Notes: generated by a model not told the origin, from the sequence alone. A stretch of 64,000 nt of DNA from Chryseobacterium indoltheticum (GCF_003815915.1 NZ_CP033929.1:868001-932000), one strand, 5' to 3'; counted from the first letter of the stretch, positions 44,979 through 53,802 are shown. Numbers and translations are program-made.

Positions 44979-46002
44979 CTTTATATTGTGTTATGTGTAA
45001 TTGATGTTTTTGAAATAATTCGTTTTGATGCCAAATATTGACAGAAGATCTTATTTCACGTAATTGTTTTGTCGTTTTAGAAGTGAAGTATTGAATTATA
45101 ATTTCAGCATTGATATTGTTTTGAATGTCTTCATCTTCAATCCTAATTCCCTTGAGAAGTTCTCTAAGGCTACAGTTTTCTGAAAGAGTTCCTGTCATTT
45201 TAGTTTCAACAAGTTCAGAATCTTCAAATAATTGTTCAGTCTGACAACTGAATTCTAGCGGAAAAGAATTGATATGAATATAAAATTTCTCTTTCCAAGT
45301 AGATTTTTTGTGGAACCATTCTAAGTTTGGAAATAAAACCTGATACAATAAATTAGACTGCATCTGCCTGAAAAAATAATCTTCATCAGATATATCTTCT
45401 TCAAACGTATTGAGATATTTTTGAGAAATTTCTCCAAGATAAAAATCTTTAATATCATTTCGCTTTTCCTTAAATTTTTCAATTAAACGTTGATGATTAC
45501 TGAAAGATTCTATTTTCCCATTTAATGAAGTTTTATATGAAATAGGATAGAGGCTTTTCATACAATCCAAAGTAAGGGAAGAAACTTTGTCATCCGGCGT
45601 TGCGTTGTTTTTTGCTAAATTCTTGACATGAATTTCCGCCAGGAAATTTTCTTTCTCTTCTTTAATGTTGAGATTGATCTTGTAATTAAACTTTAAATTT
45701 TCATTTTCAGATTGCTCAAAATATTCTTCAACAGAATATTTATCAAAATGGAATTTCAGAAAATAATCCGGTGGTGGAAGTAATTTTTGTTGTTGAAGTT
45801 TCTGCTTTTCTTCGGAAACTAAATGGGTTGGAATTAGAATAAAATCAATCCCTTTCAGATTGTTTACAAATAGTTTATTCATTTTTCCACAGTTTTGATT
45901 GTGGAATGTTTTTAAATCATTTTCAGAAATATATATTCGGGCGGCAATGGAGCTCAGGCTGTCATCCGGACGAACTTTGTGTTTTATAAAATTCGTTATC
46001 AT
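44950..46002 (-). CDS. LysM-containing protein, first gene of the effector operon
   Basis: The product has 350 residues and no signal peptide. The N-terminal 60 residues are LysM-like (VRPDDSLSSIAARIYISEND and IDFILIPTH) and share the phrase LKTFHN-x-NC with the LysM of the next gene, indicating a shared origin. Residues 80-350 are unassigned, with many Glu, Lys and Asn and no catalytic motif that I recognise (YFLKFHFDKYSVEEYFEQSE; IHINSFPLEFSCQTEQLFED). It overlaps the DUF4280 gene by 29 bases. I infer a chaperone, adaptor or cargo role; no biochemical function is established. Confidence 0.65.
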   Translation of the reverse strand: MITNFIKHKVRPDDSLSSIAARIYISENDLKTFHNQNCGKMNKLFVNNLKGIDFILIPTHLVSEEKQKLQQQKLLPPPDYFLKFHFDKYSVEEYFEQSENENLKFNYKINLNIKEEKENFLAEIHVKNLAKNNATPDDKVSSLTLDCMKSLYPISYKTSLNGKIESFSNHQRLIEKFKEKRNDIKDFYLGEISQKYLNTFEEDISDEDYFFRQMQSNLLYQVLFPNLEWFHKKSTWKEKFYIHINSFPLEFSCQTEQLFEDSELVETKMTGTLSENCSLRELLKGIRIEDEDIQNNINAEIIIQYFTSKTTKQLREIRSSVNIWHQNELFQKHQLHITQYKDENLPITTE

Positions 46003-46100
46003 TTGTGTTTGTGTTTTTCATCTATTTAAAGTTAATAAGATTTAATTGAATATTTTGTAGTAGTTATACGACAAATGATTATTGTTTTATTTTTTAACAC

Positions 46101-46246
46101 AAAAAAACCTTTCAAAAAACTGAAAGGTTTAAATTTTAAATATGTTGATTCAGATTACAATCCGAATTGTTTTGCAAATAAATCAGGGAAGACACCTAAG
46201 GCAATAATCGATGCAATAATAAATACTGCGACAATATTGTAAGTTA
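46101..46246 (-). repeat. Detached 3' end of nuoN with its terminator (left repeat of the island)
   Basis: These 146 bases match 52362-52507 at more than 90 percent. They cover the terminator stem (46105-46130) and the last 29 codons plus stop of nuoN. Within the coding part all six differences are synonymous (for example TCG/TCA, GCC/GCA and CAA/CAG), so both copies encode the same peptide ending in LFAKQFGL. Similarity ends abruptly at about 46247 / 52508. It cannot make NuoN by itself. It may be one att-site half of an integrated element. Confidence 0.9.
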
Positions 46247-46489
46247 TCTTTAGTACTGATCCTGGAAGCTCTTTTATCTGTAGTTATCAGATCCGAAAAA
46301 GTAGAGGTTACGAATGTAGTATCCGAAGGATAGTTGTCATAACAAATGGGATAGATTGTAGAAAAGAAAGGAAAATAACTGTTTGTATATTCCTCTTCAT
46401 TAATTTAAAAAATGTTTTTTTAAATTAAAATTTGGTAATGTAATATTTTTTTGTACTTTAACAAACTGAAGGTGAGGAAATTATATAAT
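46247..46489. other. Unassigned 243-base stretch at the left end of the island
   Basis: No gene was recognised. A minus-strand frame from about 46410 to the nuoN fragment stays open for around 55 codons and reads peptides such as NYPSDTTFVTSTFSDLIT, but has no ATG. It may be a gene relic joined to the nuoN fragment. The right part (46385-46450) is A+T rich and probably holds the promoter of the next gene, although no exact TAnnTTTG was found. Confidence 0.4.
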
Positions 46490-46942
46490 ATGAAAGTTAT
46501 AAGCTATATTTTAGTAATATTTTTTTTTAGCAACTGTTGCTCTGCTCAACATCATAGATTAATTGAAGCAACTCATACCACAATTCTTGGTGGAGTAAAA
46601 GGAGCAAGATCAGAAAATTTTAATATTGTTATAAAAAGCAATTCAAGAATACAGCCTAAGTATCTTTTAATTGAAAATGTTAAAATACCATTAGTACAAG
46701 AACATAGAAATGGTAATGTGTATTTGAAAGGCATATATTTTCCTGAATCTTCAAGAGTAACCATAGGCATTGATGGTGAAATTCAAAATCAGGATGCAAA
46801 CAAAATTTCAGACTACAGTAATGCCTATTTAGTTTCAGAAAATATAAAAAATAAAAGAGAACTAAAACAAAAAATAAAATTAAACAATAATGAAAATAAT
46901 AATAATAAAATTTTATTAAAAAATGAGAAATTACCTGAATAA
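46490..46942 (+). CDS. Small secreted hypothetical protein, Asn-rich tail
   Basis: The product has 150 residues from the ATG at 46490. An in-frame TTG 13 codons upstream gives a basic extension before the signal and is less likely. The signal peptide (1-20) ends SNCCSAQ; the two Cys residues may make it a lipoprotein. The body is beta-like (NFNIVIKSNSRIQPKYLLIE, GNVYLKGIYFPESSRVTIGI). The tail has a run of Asn, Glu and Lys and ends KNEKLPE. No family was recognised. It is 39 bases upstream of the T9SS-sorted gene and probably co-transcribed with it. Confidence 0.65.
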   Translation: MKVISYILVIFFFSNCCSAQHHRLIEATHTTILGGVKGARSENFNIVIKSNSRIQPKYLLIENVKIPLVQEHRNGNVYLKGIYFPESSRVTIGIDGEIQNQDANKISDYSNAYLVSENIKNKRELKQKIKLNNNENNNNKILLKNEKLPE

Positions 46943-46981
46943 AATGAAACAATAACAATAAATAACAATAAAAACACTAAT

Positions 46982-49807
46982 ATGATGTTAAAATTATTTC
47001 TTTCTGTAGGTCTTATAGGAACCTCTTTTCTTTTAAACGCACAAGAAGTGACAAAAAAAGAAGAAATCCAGAACTCAAAAGCAAATGAAAAGTATCTGAA
47101 ACATATTAAAGATGCTACACAAGCTTTCAAAAAAAATGTTCAATTTGCTAAAAAACATAATCAGAAACCACCTAATGAGTATTATTTACAAGACTTTATT
47201 GCCACAATGGATCCGGAAACCGGCCAAGTAAGCAATCAAAATTATGTAGAACTTGATAAAAGAGTTGAGTCGGGTACATATAGACCCGAAAAAAAATTAA
47301 AAATGTTTAATGGAGTTAATAGTCAATACTCCAGTAAAAACATTAACAGTCTATGGGTAGAAAGAGGCCCTTATGAAGTTGGAGGAAGAGTAAGGGGAAT
47401 CATGTTTGATCCTAATGATGTTACAGGTAAAAAAGTTTGGGCTGGCGGTGTCTCAGGTGGGTTATGGTATAATAATGATATTACAAACGCTACTTCTGAA
47501 TGGGTATTAGTGGATGGTTTTTGGTCTAACACTACTGTATCTTGTATCGTCTCAGATCCCAACAATTCACAGATTTTTTATGTAGGAACAGGGGAAGTAG
47601 AGACTGGAGATTTTAGTGGATTAGGAATTTGGAAAACAACCGACGGAGGTGCAACATGGCAACAAATATTCAATATAGAAAATGGATATGCATCCAATGG
47701 TGTAAAAAAAGGGATTTACAATGTACCCGACATACAAGTGGTAAATAATAATGGAGTTTCAGAAGTCTATGCTGGTGTTGCGGGAACTTATTTAGGAGAT
47801 ATGTCTGGGAATGTTTCGTTTGCTGGTGTATATGAAGCCGGATTATATAAATCTACTGATGGCACAAATTTCACATTATTAAATACTTTACTTTCAACCA
47901 CTACTCAAGGGTATGATATTCAGGATATAGAAGTAGGTACAGATAATTCAATCTGGGTATCAACCAGATCAAGTTTTGTCGGCTCATCTAGCTCTGGTGG
48001 CAAAATTTTTAAATCAAATGACTATGGAGCCACTTTCACAAATGTTTATGATGTTGGTAACAAAAATTCAAGGGTTATGGTAGAGGTTTCCAATACTAAT
48101 CCTTTAAAAGCTTATGCTCTGTTGCAAGGGGCAACAAATGCAGAACCGGTAAGAATTTTAAAAACAGTAGATGGTGGTACAACGTGGATTTCTACGGATG
48201 TTGCTGTGTCAGGAATTACTTTACCCAATCCTATAGATACTGGGCAACCGGATAATGATTTTACAAGAGGACAAGCATTTTACGATCTAGTAATTGAAAC
48301 GGATCCTCAAAATGATGAGCACGTTTATGTAGGAGGTATAGATTCATATAAAAGTACCGATGGTGGTGCCACTTGGACGCAGTATACCAAATGGTCAAAT
48401 AATAATTTACTGAATGCTGCCAACATTGCTGGAGTACATGCAGATCAACATGCACTGGTTTTTAACCCTAAAAATCTTAATCAGTTTGTAATGGGTAACG
48501 ATGGAGGTATTTTCTTTGCGGCAGACAAAAATAACCTTGCCAATAATTCGGCAATCGGGGTACGAAATAAACGTCTTAATATTACTCAATTTTATCATGG
48601 TACTTTAAATCCCACCGCTACATTTGCAAATGAAAATATGATACTTGGCGCACAGGATAATGGCACAAGAAGACTGTCAGGCGTTCCTTTGGCAAATAAT
48701 TTTTATACGTCTTCGGAAGTTTATGGTGGAGATGGTGCTTATACAGCCTATGATGATCAAGGTTTATATCATATAGCATCTTATGTTTATAACAATCATA
48801 TCATTTTTAATGCACAAGGGGCATATAATCTGTTGTCTTCGAGTACTCAAAGAAATGCCGGACAATTTATAAACCCTCTTGCAGTAGATAGAAATCTTGA
48901 TATTGCTTATACCAATGCAAATTCATCATCTTCAACATCTATTGTGTTGAACAGAATAAGTGGTCTTGCAAGTGTACCTTTAAGCCTTACTCGAACCCAG
49001 TTAACAATTGTAGCCGTAACAGCAGGAGAATTTGCCACTGATATCTTTGTATCACCTTATACTACTGCAAGTTCTACGCTCTTTATTGGTTTGTCGTCTG
49101 GGAAGTTATTCAAAGTTACCAATGCAAATGCAACACACAGTACTTCACAAATTAATTTTGATTTTGGAGGATATATTTCTGATATCAAATTAGGAGCCTC
49201 AGAAAGCGAGATTATGGTAACTGTTTCCAATTTCAATAAAACAAGTGTATTTTACAGTATCGACGGAGGAACAACCTGGATCTCTAAAGAAGGTAACCTT
49301 CCCGATATTCCGGTAAAAGCTATTTTTATGAATCCTGAAGATAATAATGAGGTAATTTTAGGAACTTATTTTGGTGTCTGGGGAACGGCAAATTTTCAAG
49401 CGACTTCACCTACATGGGCATTGTATTCTGATGGTTTGGGTAAATTTAAAGTTAATCATTTTGATTATCGTGCGTCAGATAAAACAATTTTGGCTGTAAC
49501 TTATGGAAGAGGAGCATTCACAACCAAGATAGACAATACAACTTTAGCGACCAATGAAACTCAGCAAAATTCTGTTGCAAACCAAGTTTATCCAAATCCT
49601 ACCAGAGGTCCGCTTCATGTAAAACTAGCTAACGGAAAACCTGTAGATATAGAGATATTTGATGTTTCAGGCAAATTAGTCATGACAAAAAAGAATATTA
49701 AATCTGATGAAGAATTTAATATAGAAAATCTTATCAAAGGTGATTATGTATTGAAGGCTATACAAAATGGAAACATAGTTTACACTTCTGTTATCATAAG
49801 AAAATAA
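46982..49807 (+). CDS. T9SS-sorted secreted propeller protein (sialidase/VPS10-like repeats)
   Basis: The product has 941 residues. The signal peptide (1-21) ends FLLNAQ. The body carries repeated propeller-type phrases such as GIWKTTDGGATWQQIF, GLYKSTDGTNFTLLN, ILKTVDGGTTWISTD, SYKSTDGGATWTQYTKW and YSIDGGTTWISKEG, the Asp-box pattern (S/T-x-D-x-G-x-T-W) of BNR/VPS10 propellers. The C-terminal 75 residues are a type A T9SS sorting domain: VYPNPTRGPLHVKL, then IEIFDVSGKLV and GDYVLKAIQNG. The protein should be exported and anchored at or released from the surface. No sialidase catalytic set was found, so ligand binding is as likely as catalysis. Confidence 0.85.
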   Translation: MMLKLFLSVGLIGTSFLLNAQEVTKKEEIQNSKANEKYLKHIKDATQAFKKNVQFAKKHNQKPPNEYYLQDFIATMDPETGQVSNQNYVELDKRVESGTYRPEKKLKMFNGVNSQYSSKNINSLWVERGPYEVGGRVRGIMFDPNDVTGKKVWAGGVSGGLWYNNDITNATSEWVLVDGFWSNTTVSCIVSDPNNSQIFYVGTGEVETGDFSGLGIWKTTDGGATWQQIFNIENGYASNGVKKGIYNVPDIQVVNNNGVSEVYAGVAGTYLGDMSGNVSFAGVYEAGLYKSTDGTNFTLLNTLLSTTTQGYDIQDIEVGTDNSIWVSTRSSFVGSSSSGGKIFKSNDYGATFTNVYDVGNKNSRVMVEVSNTNPLKAYALLQGATNAEPVRILKTVDGGTTWISTDVAVSGITLPNPIDTGQPDNDFTRGQAFYDLVIETDPQNDEHVYVGGIDSYKSTDGGATWTQYTKWSNNNLLNAANIAGVHADQHALVFNPKNLNQFVMGNDGGIFFAADKNNLANNSAIGVRNKRLNITQFYHGTLNPTATFANENMILGAQDNGTRRLSGVPLANNFYTSSEVYGGDGAYTAYDDQGLYHIASYVYNNHIIFNAQGAYNLLSSSTQRNAGQFINPLAVDRNLDIAYTNANSSSSTSIVLNRISGLASVPLSLTRTQLTIVAVTAGEFATDIFVSPYTTASSTLFIGLSSGKLFKVTNANATHSTSQINFDFGGYISDIKLGASESEIMVTVSNFNKTSVFYSIDGGTTWISKEGNLPDIPVKAIFMNPEDNNEVILGTYFGVWGTANFQATSPTWALYSDGLGKFKVNHFDYRASDKTILAVTYGRGAFTTKIDNTTLATNETQQNSVANQVYPNPTRGPLHVKLANGKPVDIEIFDVSGKLVMTKKNIKSDEEFNIENLIKGDYVLKAIQNGNIVYTSVIIRK

Positions 49808-49824
49808 ATATTTAAACTTAAAAA

Positions 49825-49860
49825 AAAACAAAAGGTAAGGTATTCTTTACCTTTTGTTTT
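49825..49860 (+). terminator. Terminator after the T9SS-sorted gene
   Basis: AAAACAAAAGGTAA and TTACCTTTTGTTTT form a perfect 14-bp stem with an 8-base loop. It lies only 12 bases before the receptor gene start. Confidence 0.8.
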
Positions 49861-49872
49861 TATAATAAATTG

Positions 49873-52074
49873 ATGAAAAAAAAATACATAATTCTCTTCT
49901 CATTGGGGTTAATGGGATTTGTGAATGCGCAGGAAAATGAAAAAGAAATCGATGAAGTAATCATTAAGGCAAGATTAAAAATAATAAAAGAGCGTGAAGA
50001 ATTTAAAAAACATGCACAATCTACAGAGATCATCTCAGAATACGAGATTAATCGTAATAATTCTGCATTTATTGAGCAAAGCTTAAATACTATGGCGGGC
50101 GTTCAGGTAGAAAAAAGAACTCAGCTCGGCGGACAAAGAATCATAATAAGGGGATATGGAAATGACCAGAAGTTCAACAACTGGGGGATAAAAATGTACC
50201 TGAATAATATCCCTCTTGCCGGAGCTGATGGTGTTACAATTTTGGATGATGTCAATTTTGGACTAATCAATCAGGTGGATGTGATAAAAGGTCCTGCTGC
50301 AACTTTGTATGGTGGCGGTTCGGGAGGTGCGGTGAGATTTTATATCAAACCAGAATCTCAGAAAGGAACTTCCATTTCGGAGCAGTTTAATACGGGCTCT
50401 TTCGGATTATTCCAGACTTCTACTTCCGCATCAAATATTGAAGAAAATCACTCTATAACGGCAAATTATACCCATATTGGAAGCGACGGGTATCGTCCAC
50501 ATGGAAAAAGTATTAAAAACTTTTACAATATTAATGGCGAATTTAAACTGAACGAGAGTCAAAAAATAACTTTATTGGGTTCTCACGGCAATTCTTTGGA
50601 GCAGGTTTCGGGGCAGATTTCTTATGACGACTATTACAACGGTATTGATAACGGAAATTTTGCCTATATCAGAAGAGGAGCCAAAACTAAATTTATCACT
50701 TCCAGAGTCGGAATAGGGCATATTTGGAAAATTAACGAAAATTTCAGTAACAATACCACCGTATTTTATACAGGAACTACAGGCGACAGAATTGCGGCAG
50801 GAGCTTACGAAACTTCATCTGCATCCAACTATGGCGTGAGATCGGTATTTGTTTTTGATAAAGATTGGGGTGATTTTAATAGCCGAACAGAATTTGGAAC
50901 TGAACTTCAGCAGTCGCGATCTTTGATTTCAAATTACAGATTTAAAAGTGTAACAATTACCGAAGATCCCATTTTGAGACCTTTATATCAAGGCTCTTAT
51001 TTTAAGTACCTAAATAATCAGTCCAATTATTTTGCGATTGAAAAAATTACTTACAAACCATGGGATTTAATGTTTTTAGCAGGTTTGAGTATTAATCAGA
51101 TTAGTTACAATAGAGAAGATCTGCTTGCTGTGCCCGGTTTATTTTTAGTAAATAAAGTTGATTTATATGACAAAAACTTGTCTTTTGACAAAAAATTCAA
51201 AGCTGTTGCAACACCGCACTTTGCATTACAGAAAATTTGGAAAGATCAGATAATCAACCTTAGTTATAGTGAAGGCTACAATGCGCCGACCTCTGCTACA
51301 TCGTTTATAAGCGGCCTTAATAAAACAAATGATAATCTTATTGCGGAAAAGGCAAAAATGTGGGATTTCAGTGTTCAGGGATTACTTGGGAATACCTCTA
51401 TAGATTATCAGGTTTCTTTATTCAGTATCAATATTAAAGATAAACTGACCCAGTTGAGAGGGACTATTCAAAATGAAGAACAGACACCATATTCATATTG
51501 GGCAAACACAGGAGATCAGCAAAATAAAGGTTTAGAATTGAGTGTAGGTTATTCTTACAGACCGAAAAACTCTTTTATTACAAAACTTCAGCCTTTTGCA
51601 AGTTACACTTACAATGATTTTAAATATTCTAAATTCAGTACATATTTGCAGGAGGGCAACTCGGAGCCGAAAGTGCATGTTTATGATAATAAAAATGTAG
51701 TTGGAGTTCCCAAAACAAGGTTTTCTTTAGGTTTGGATTTTGAAACCAAAATAGGTTTGTACTGGCAGAATAGCTATAACTATATGGGAAGTGTTTACAC
51801 AGATTTTGCAAACTCAAATAAAGTGAATAGTTTTGGTCTTCTAAACTCTAAAATCGGCTACAAGCATACTTTTAATAAATTTGATGTAGATGTTTTTGTT
51901 ATAGGAAACAATTTAACCAATCAGATTAATTATACTTTCCTTTTTTACGGAAATAGTATTAATGATACGGATAAGGATAATCAATATAATGATTCTTCTG
52001 TCTACACCGACGTTAATCCCGGCCCAAGGAAGGCTTATTTTTTTACAGGATTTAATGTAAAATATAATTTTTGA
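49873..52074 (+). CDS. TonB-dependent outer membrane receptor (FecA-like)
   Basis: The product has 733 residues from the ATG at 49873; the TTG one codon earlier is not needed. The signal peptide (1-20) ends GFVNAQ. It goes directly to a TonB-box-like segment (EIDEVIIKARLK) and a plug domain: SLNTMAGVQVEKRTQLGGQR, IIIRGYGNDQKFNNWGIKMY and VDVIKGPAATLYGGGSGGAV. The 22-strand barrel follows, ending GFNVKYNF with the terminal Phe. There is no N-terminal CarboxypepD or STN domain, which fits FecA/siderophore-type uptake. The substrate is unknown. It may act together with the adjacent surface propeller protein. Confidence 0.9.
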   Translation: MKKKYIILFSLGLMGFVNAQENEKEIDEVIIKARLKIIKEREEFKKHAQSTEIISEYEINRNNSAFIEQSLNTMAGVQVEKRTQLGGQRIIIRGYGNDQKFNNWGIKMYLNNIPLAGADGVTILDDVNFGLINQVDVIKGPAATLYGGGSGGAVRFYIKPESQKGTSISEQFNTGSFGLFQTSTSASNIEENHSITANYTHIGSDGYRPHGKSIKNFYNINGEFKLNESQKITLLGSHGNSLEQVSGQISYDDYYNGIDNGNFAYIRRGAKTKFITSRVGIGHIWKINENFSNNTTVFYTGTTGDRIAAGAYETSSASNYGVRSVFVFDKDWGDFNSRTEFGTELQQSRSLISNYRFKSVTITEDPILRPLYQGSYFKYLNNQSNYFAIEKITYKPWDLMFLAGLSINQISYNREDLLAVPGLFLVNKVDLYDKNLSFDKKFKAVATPHFALQKIWKDQIINLSYSEGYNAPTSATSFISGLNKTNDNLIAEKAKMWDFSVQGLLGNTSIDYQVSLFSINIKDKLTQLRGTIQNEEQTPYSYWANTGDQQNKGLELSVGYSYRPKNSFITKLQPFASYTYNDFKYSKFSTYLQEGNSEPKVHVYDNKNVVGVPKTRFSLGLDFETKIGLYWQNSYNYMGSVYTDFANSNKVNSFGLLNSKIGYKHTFNKFDVDVFVIGNNLTNQINYTFLFYGNSINDTDKDNQYNDSSVYTDVNPGPRKAYFFTGFNVKYNF

Positions 52075-52106
52075 TAAGACGCATTAAGTTAAGATTAGCT
52101 AAATTA

Positions 52107-52144
52107 AATAACCCCTTCAAATTATACAATTTCAAGGGGTTATT
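52107..52144 (+). terminator. Terminator of the receptor gene
   Basis: AATAACCCCTT and AAGGGGTTATT form a perfect 11-bp stem around a 16-base partly paired loop, 33 bases after the stop codon. Confidence 0.8.
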
Positions 52145-52149
52145 ATAAA

Positions 52150-52283
52150 TTATTGTATTGCTTGTATGTTTTCGCCATGAATATATGTTGCTTTCTTAAT
52201 GCGACGAATTCGTATGTGTAATCTTACCGAAGAATCTAAAATAGCGTAAACGAAAAAAGTAGTTAGGGTACAGAAAGGGTACA
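52150..52283 (-). pseudogene. Possible relic of a tyrosine-recombinase N-terminus
   Basis: A minus-strand frame ending at 52150-52152 reads FFVYAILDSS, then LHIRIRRIKKATYIHGENIQ. This resembles the arm-binding N-terminal domain of Bacteroidetes integrases (a strand, then R-x-R-x-x-x-K-x-T-x-I-x-x-G). It stops after about 40 codons, with no catalytic R-H-R-Y residues. It is next to the intact nuoN 3' end, where an integrase gene would be expected. The resemblance is weak and could be chance. Confidence 0.35.
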
Positions 52284-52295
52284 GCGACTGTACAG
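52266..52295. repeat. Three GTACAG direct repeats at 11-bp spacing
   Basis: GGGTACAG at 52266, GGGTACAG at 52277 and CTGTACAG at 52288 are spaced exactly 11 bp, about one helical turn. They lie between the possible integrase relic and the nuoN terminator and may be binding sites for a recombinase or its regulator. Confidence 0.6.
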
Positions 52296-52329
52296 CGGTA
52301 GACTAAAAAAGTACTGTGTCAAAATGACA

Positions 52330-52356
52330 AAAAGCTGCTCATATCGAGTAGCTTTT
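52330..52356. terminator. Hairpin terminator between the island cargo and nuoN
   Basis: AAAAGCTGCTC and GAGTAGCTTTT form an 11-bp stem with one G-U pair and a 5-base loop. It is near the right repeat. Confidence 0.65.
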
Positions 52357-52365
52357 CCTATAAAA

Positions 52366-52390
52366 AAACCTTCCAAAAACTGAAAGGTTT
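52366..52390 (-). terminator. Terminator of the nuo operon
   Basis: AAACCTTCC and GAAAGGTTT pair over 9 positions with one mismatch. On the minus strand T residues follow. A copy with a perfect stem lies at 46105-46130 in the detached nuoN fragment. Confidence 0.75.
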
Positions 52391-52416
52391 AAATTTTAAA
52401 ATATGTTTGATTCAGA

Positions 52417-53802
52417 TTACAATCCGAACTGTTTTGCAAATAAATCAGGGAAAACACCCAATGCAATGATTGATGCAATAATAAATACTGCGACAATATT
52501 GTAAGTTACTGTAACTCTTTCTGAAGTTTTGAAAGTTGTTTCTTTAAAGAAGAACATTGCGATAATTAATCTTAAATAATAAGCAATTGAAATTGCCGAA
52601 CCTAAAACTGCTACAATTACAAGGAAGGTATTGTTGTCTTTGCTTAAAGCTTGTGCAAATAATGAGAATTTACCCATAAAACCTGCCGTTAAAGGAATTC
52701 CTGCCATTGACAATAAAGAGATCGTTGCAACGGTTGCTAATAATGGTTCAGATTTAGCCAATCCTTTAAATGCTCCGTAAGAAGTCTCTCTTTTTAGCTT
52801 TTCAACCCAAATCAAGCACATAAATACTCCAACTGTAGACAATGAATAAGCGAATAAATAAAACGCCAATGTATACGTTGAAAGAGCATTCATTCCGAAG
52901 AATACCAAACCGATATATCCTGCATGCGAAACTGATGAGTACGCCAACATTCTTTTAGCATTGGTCTGAGCAAGACCCATCACGTTTGCCAATAGTAAAG
53001 TAATAATTAAAAATACGCCTAAAATATTGATCCATTCGTGAGTAACACCAGAGAATCCAATCGTCATTAATCTAAATAATGCATAAAATCCTGAGATTTT
53101 TACCACACTCGCCATGAAAGCGGTGATCAATGAAGGAGAACCTTGGTAAACATCCGGGCTCCACATGTGGAATGGTGCTAAAGCTACTTTAAATGCCATT
53201 GCACAAAGCATCAATACAACTCCAAGAATAAACATTCCGTTGGTTGGATTTACCGTGCTGAAATCGTGAATTCTGTATAAATCAAATGTTCCTGTGCTTC
53301 CGTAGATAAAGGCTATTCCTAATAATAAGAAACCTGTTGCAAATGCTCCCATCAGGAAATATTTCAAAGAAGCTTCGTTTGATCTAAGATCAGTTTTGTT
53401 TGCTCCCGCCATTACGTACAACGGAATAGACAAAATCTCAACTCCTAAGAACAAAGTCACCAAATTCTGGTATCCGAACAATACAAAACCTCCACACAAT
53501 GCAAAAAGCATCAATGCATACAGTTCTGACTGATGGTTTCTGTGATTGCTGAATGCAAAACCTCCCAGGAAGAATAAAAGCAAAGTCGTTACAATAGAAA
53601 TTTTTGTAAACAAAGCTGTATTCTGTCCGTACTCATACATTAATCTGTACTTTTCGAAGAAAGAAGCTTCAGGTAAAAAGCTTACATATAATGCAACGAT
53701 CAACCCAAAAATCCCAATGTATCTTGCGAATTTTCCCTTTTCAAAAACTCCCGAGAATAATGCAGCAACTGCTGTCAGGAAAACAATAATTAAAACACTC
53801 AT
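52417..53802 (-). CDS. nuoN: NADH-quinone oxidoreductase subunit N
   Basis: The product has 461 residues, with about 13-14 membrane helices of the Mrp-antiporter fold. It is one of the three proton-pumping antiporter-like subunits of complex I. Signatures include MAGANKTDLRSNEASLKYFLMGAF, FKVALAPFHMWSPDVYQGSP (with the discontinuous helix and proline) and AQTNAKRMLAYSSVSHAGYI. It is the last gene of the operon. The last 29 codons occur a second time at 46.15-46.25 kb with only synonymous changes, so this 3' end may have been rebuilt by an integrated element. Confidence 0.96.
   Translation of the reverse strand: MSVLIIVFLTAVAALFSGVFEKGKFARYIGIFGLIVALYVSFLPEASFFEKYRLMYEYGQNTALFTKISIVTTLLLFFLGGFAFSNHRNHQSELYALMLFALCGGFVLFGYQNLVTLFLGVEILSIPLYVMAGANKTDLRSNEASLKYFLMGAFATGFLLLGIAFIYGSTGTFDLYRIHDFSTVNPTNGMFILGVVLMLCAMAFKVALAPFHMWSPDVYQGSPSLITAFMASVVKISGFYALFRLMTIGFSGVTHEWINILGVFLIITLLLANVMGLAQTNAKRMLAYSSVSHAGYIGLVFFGMNALSTYTLAFYLFAYSLSTVGVFMCLIWVEKLKRETSYGAFKGLAKSEPLLATVATISLLSMAGIPLTAGFMGKFSLFAQALSKDNNTFLVIVAVLGSAISIAYYLRLIIAMFFFKETTFKTSERVTVTYNIVAVFIIASIIALGVFPDLFAKQFGL

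Larger units (their letters stand above)
46101..52507. mobile_element. Putative relic genomic island at the nuoN 3' end
   Basis: A direct repeat of about 146 bp (46101-46246 and 52362-52507) brackets three accessory genes: a small secreted protein, a T9SS-sorted propeller protein and a TonB-dependent receptor. A decayed reading frame beside the right repeat resembles the start of a tyrosine recombinase, with three phased GTACAG repeats upstream of it. Elements that integrate into the 3' ends of genes leave this layout. There is no intact integrase. The alternative is a segmental duplication or import by homologous recombination. Confidence 0.5.

Noticed and set aside
46101..46246. Detached nuoN end as a short independent gene
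   Set aside because: The frame has only 29 NuoN codons with no start and continues into unrelated sequence.
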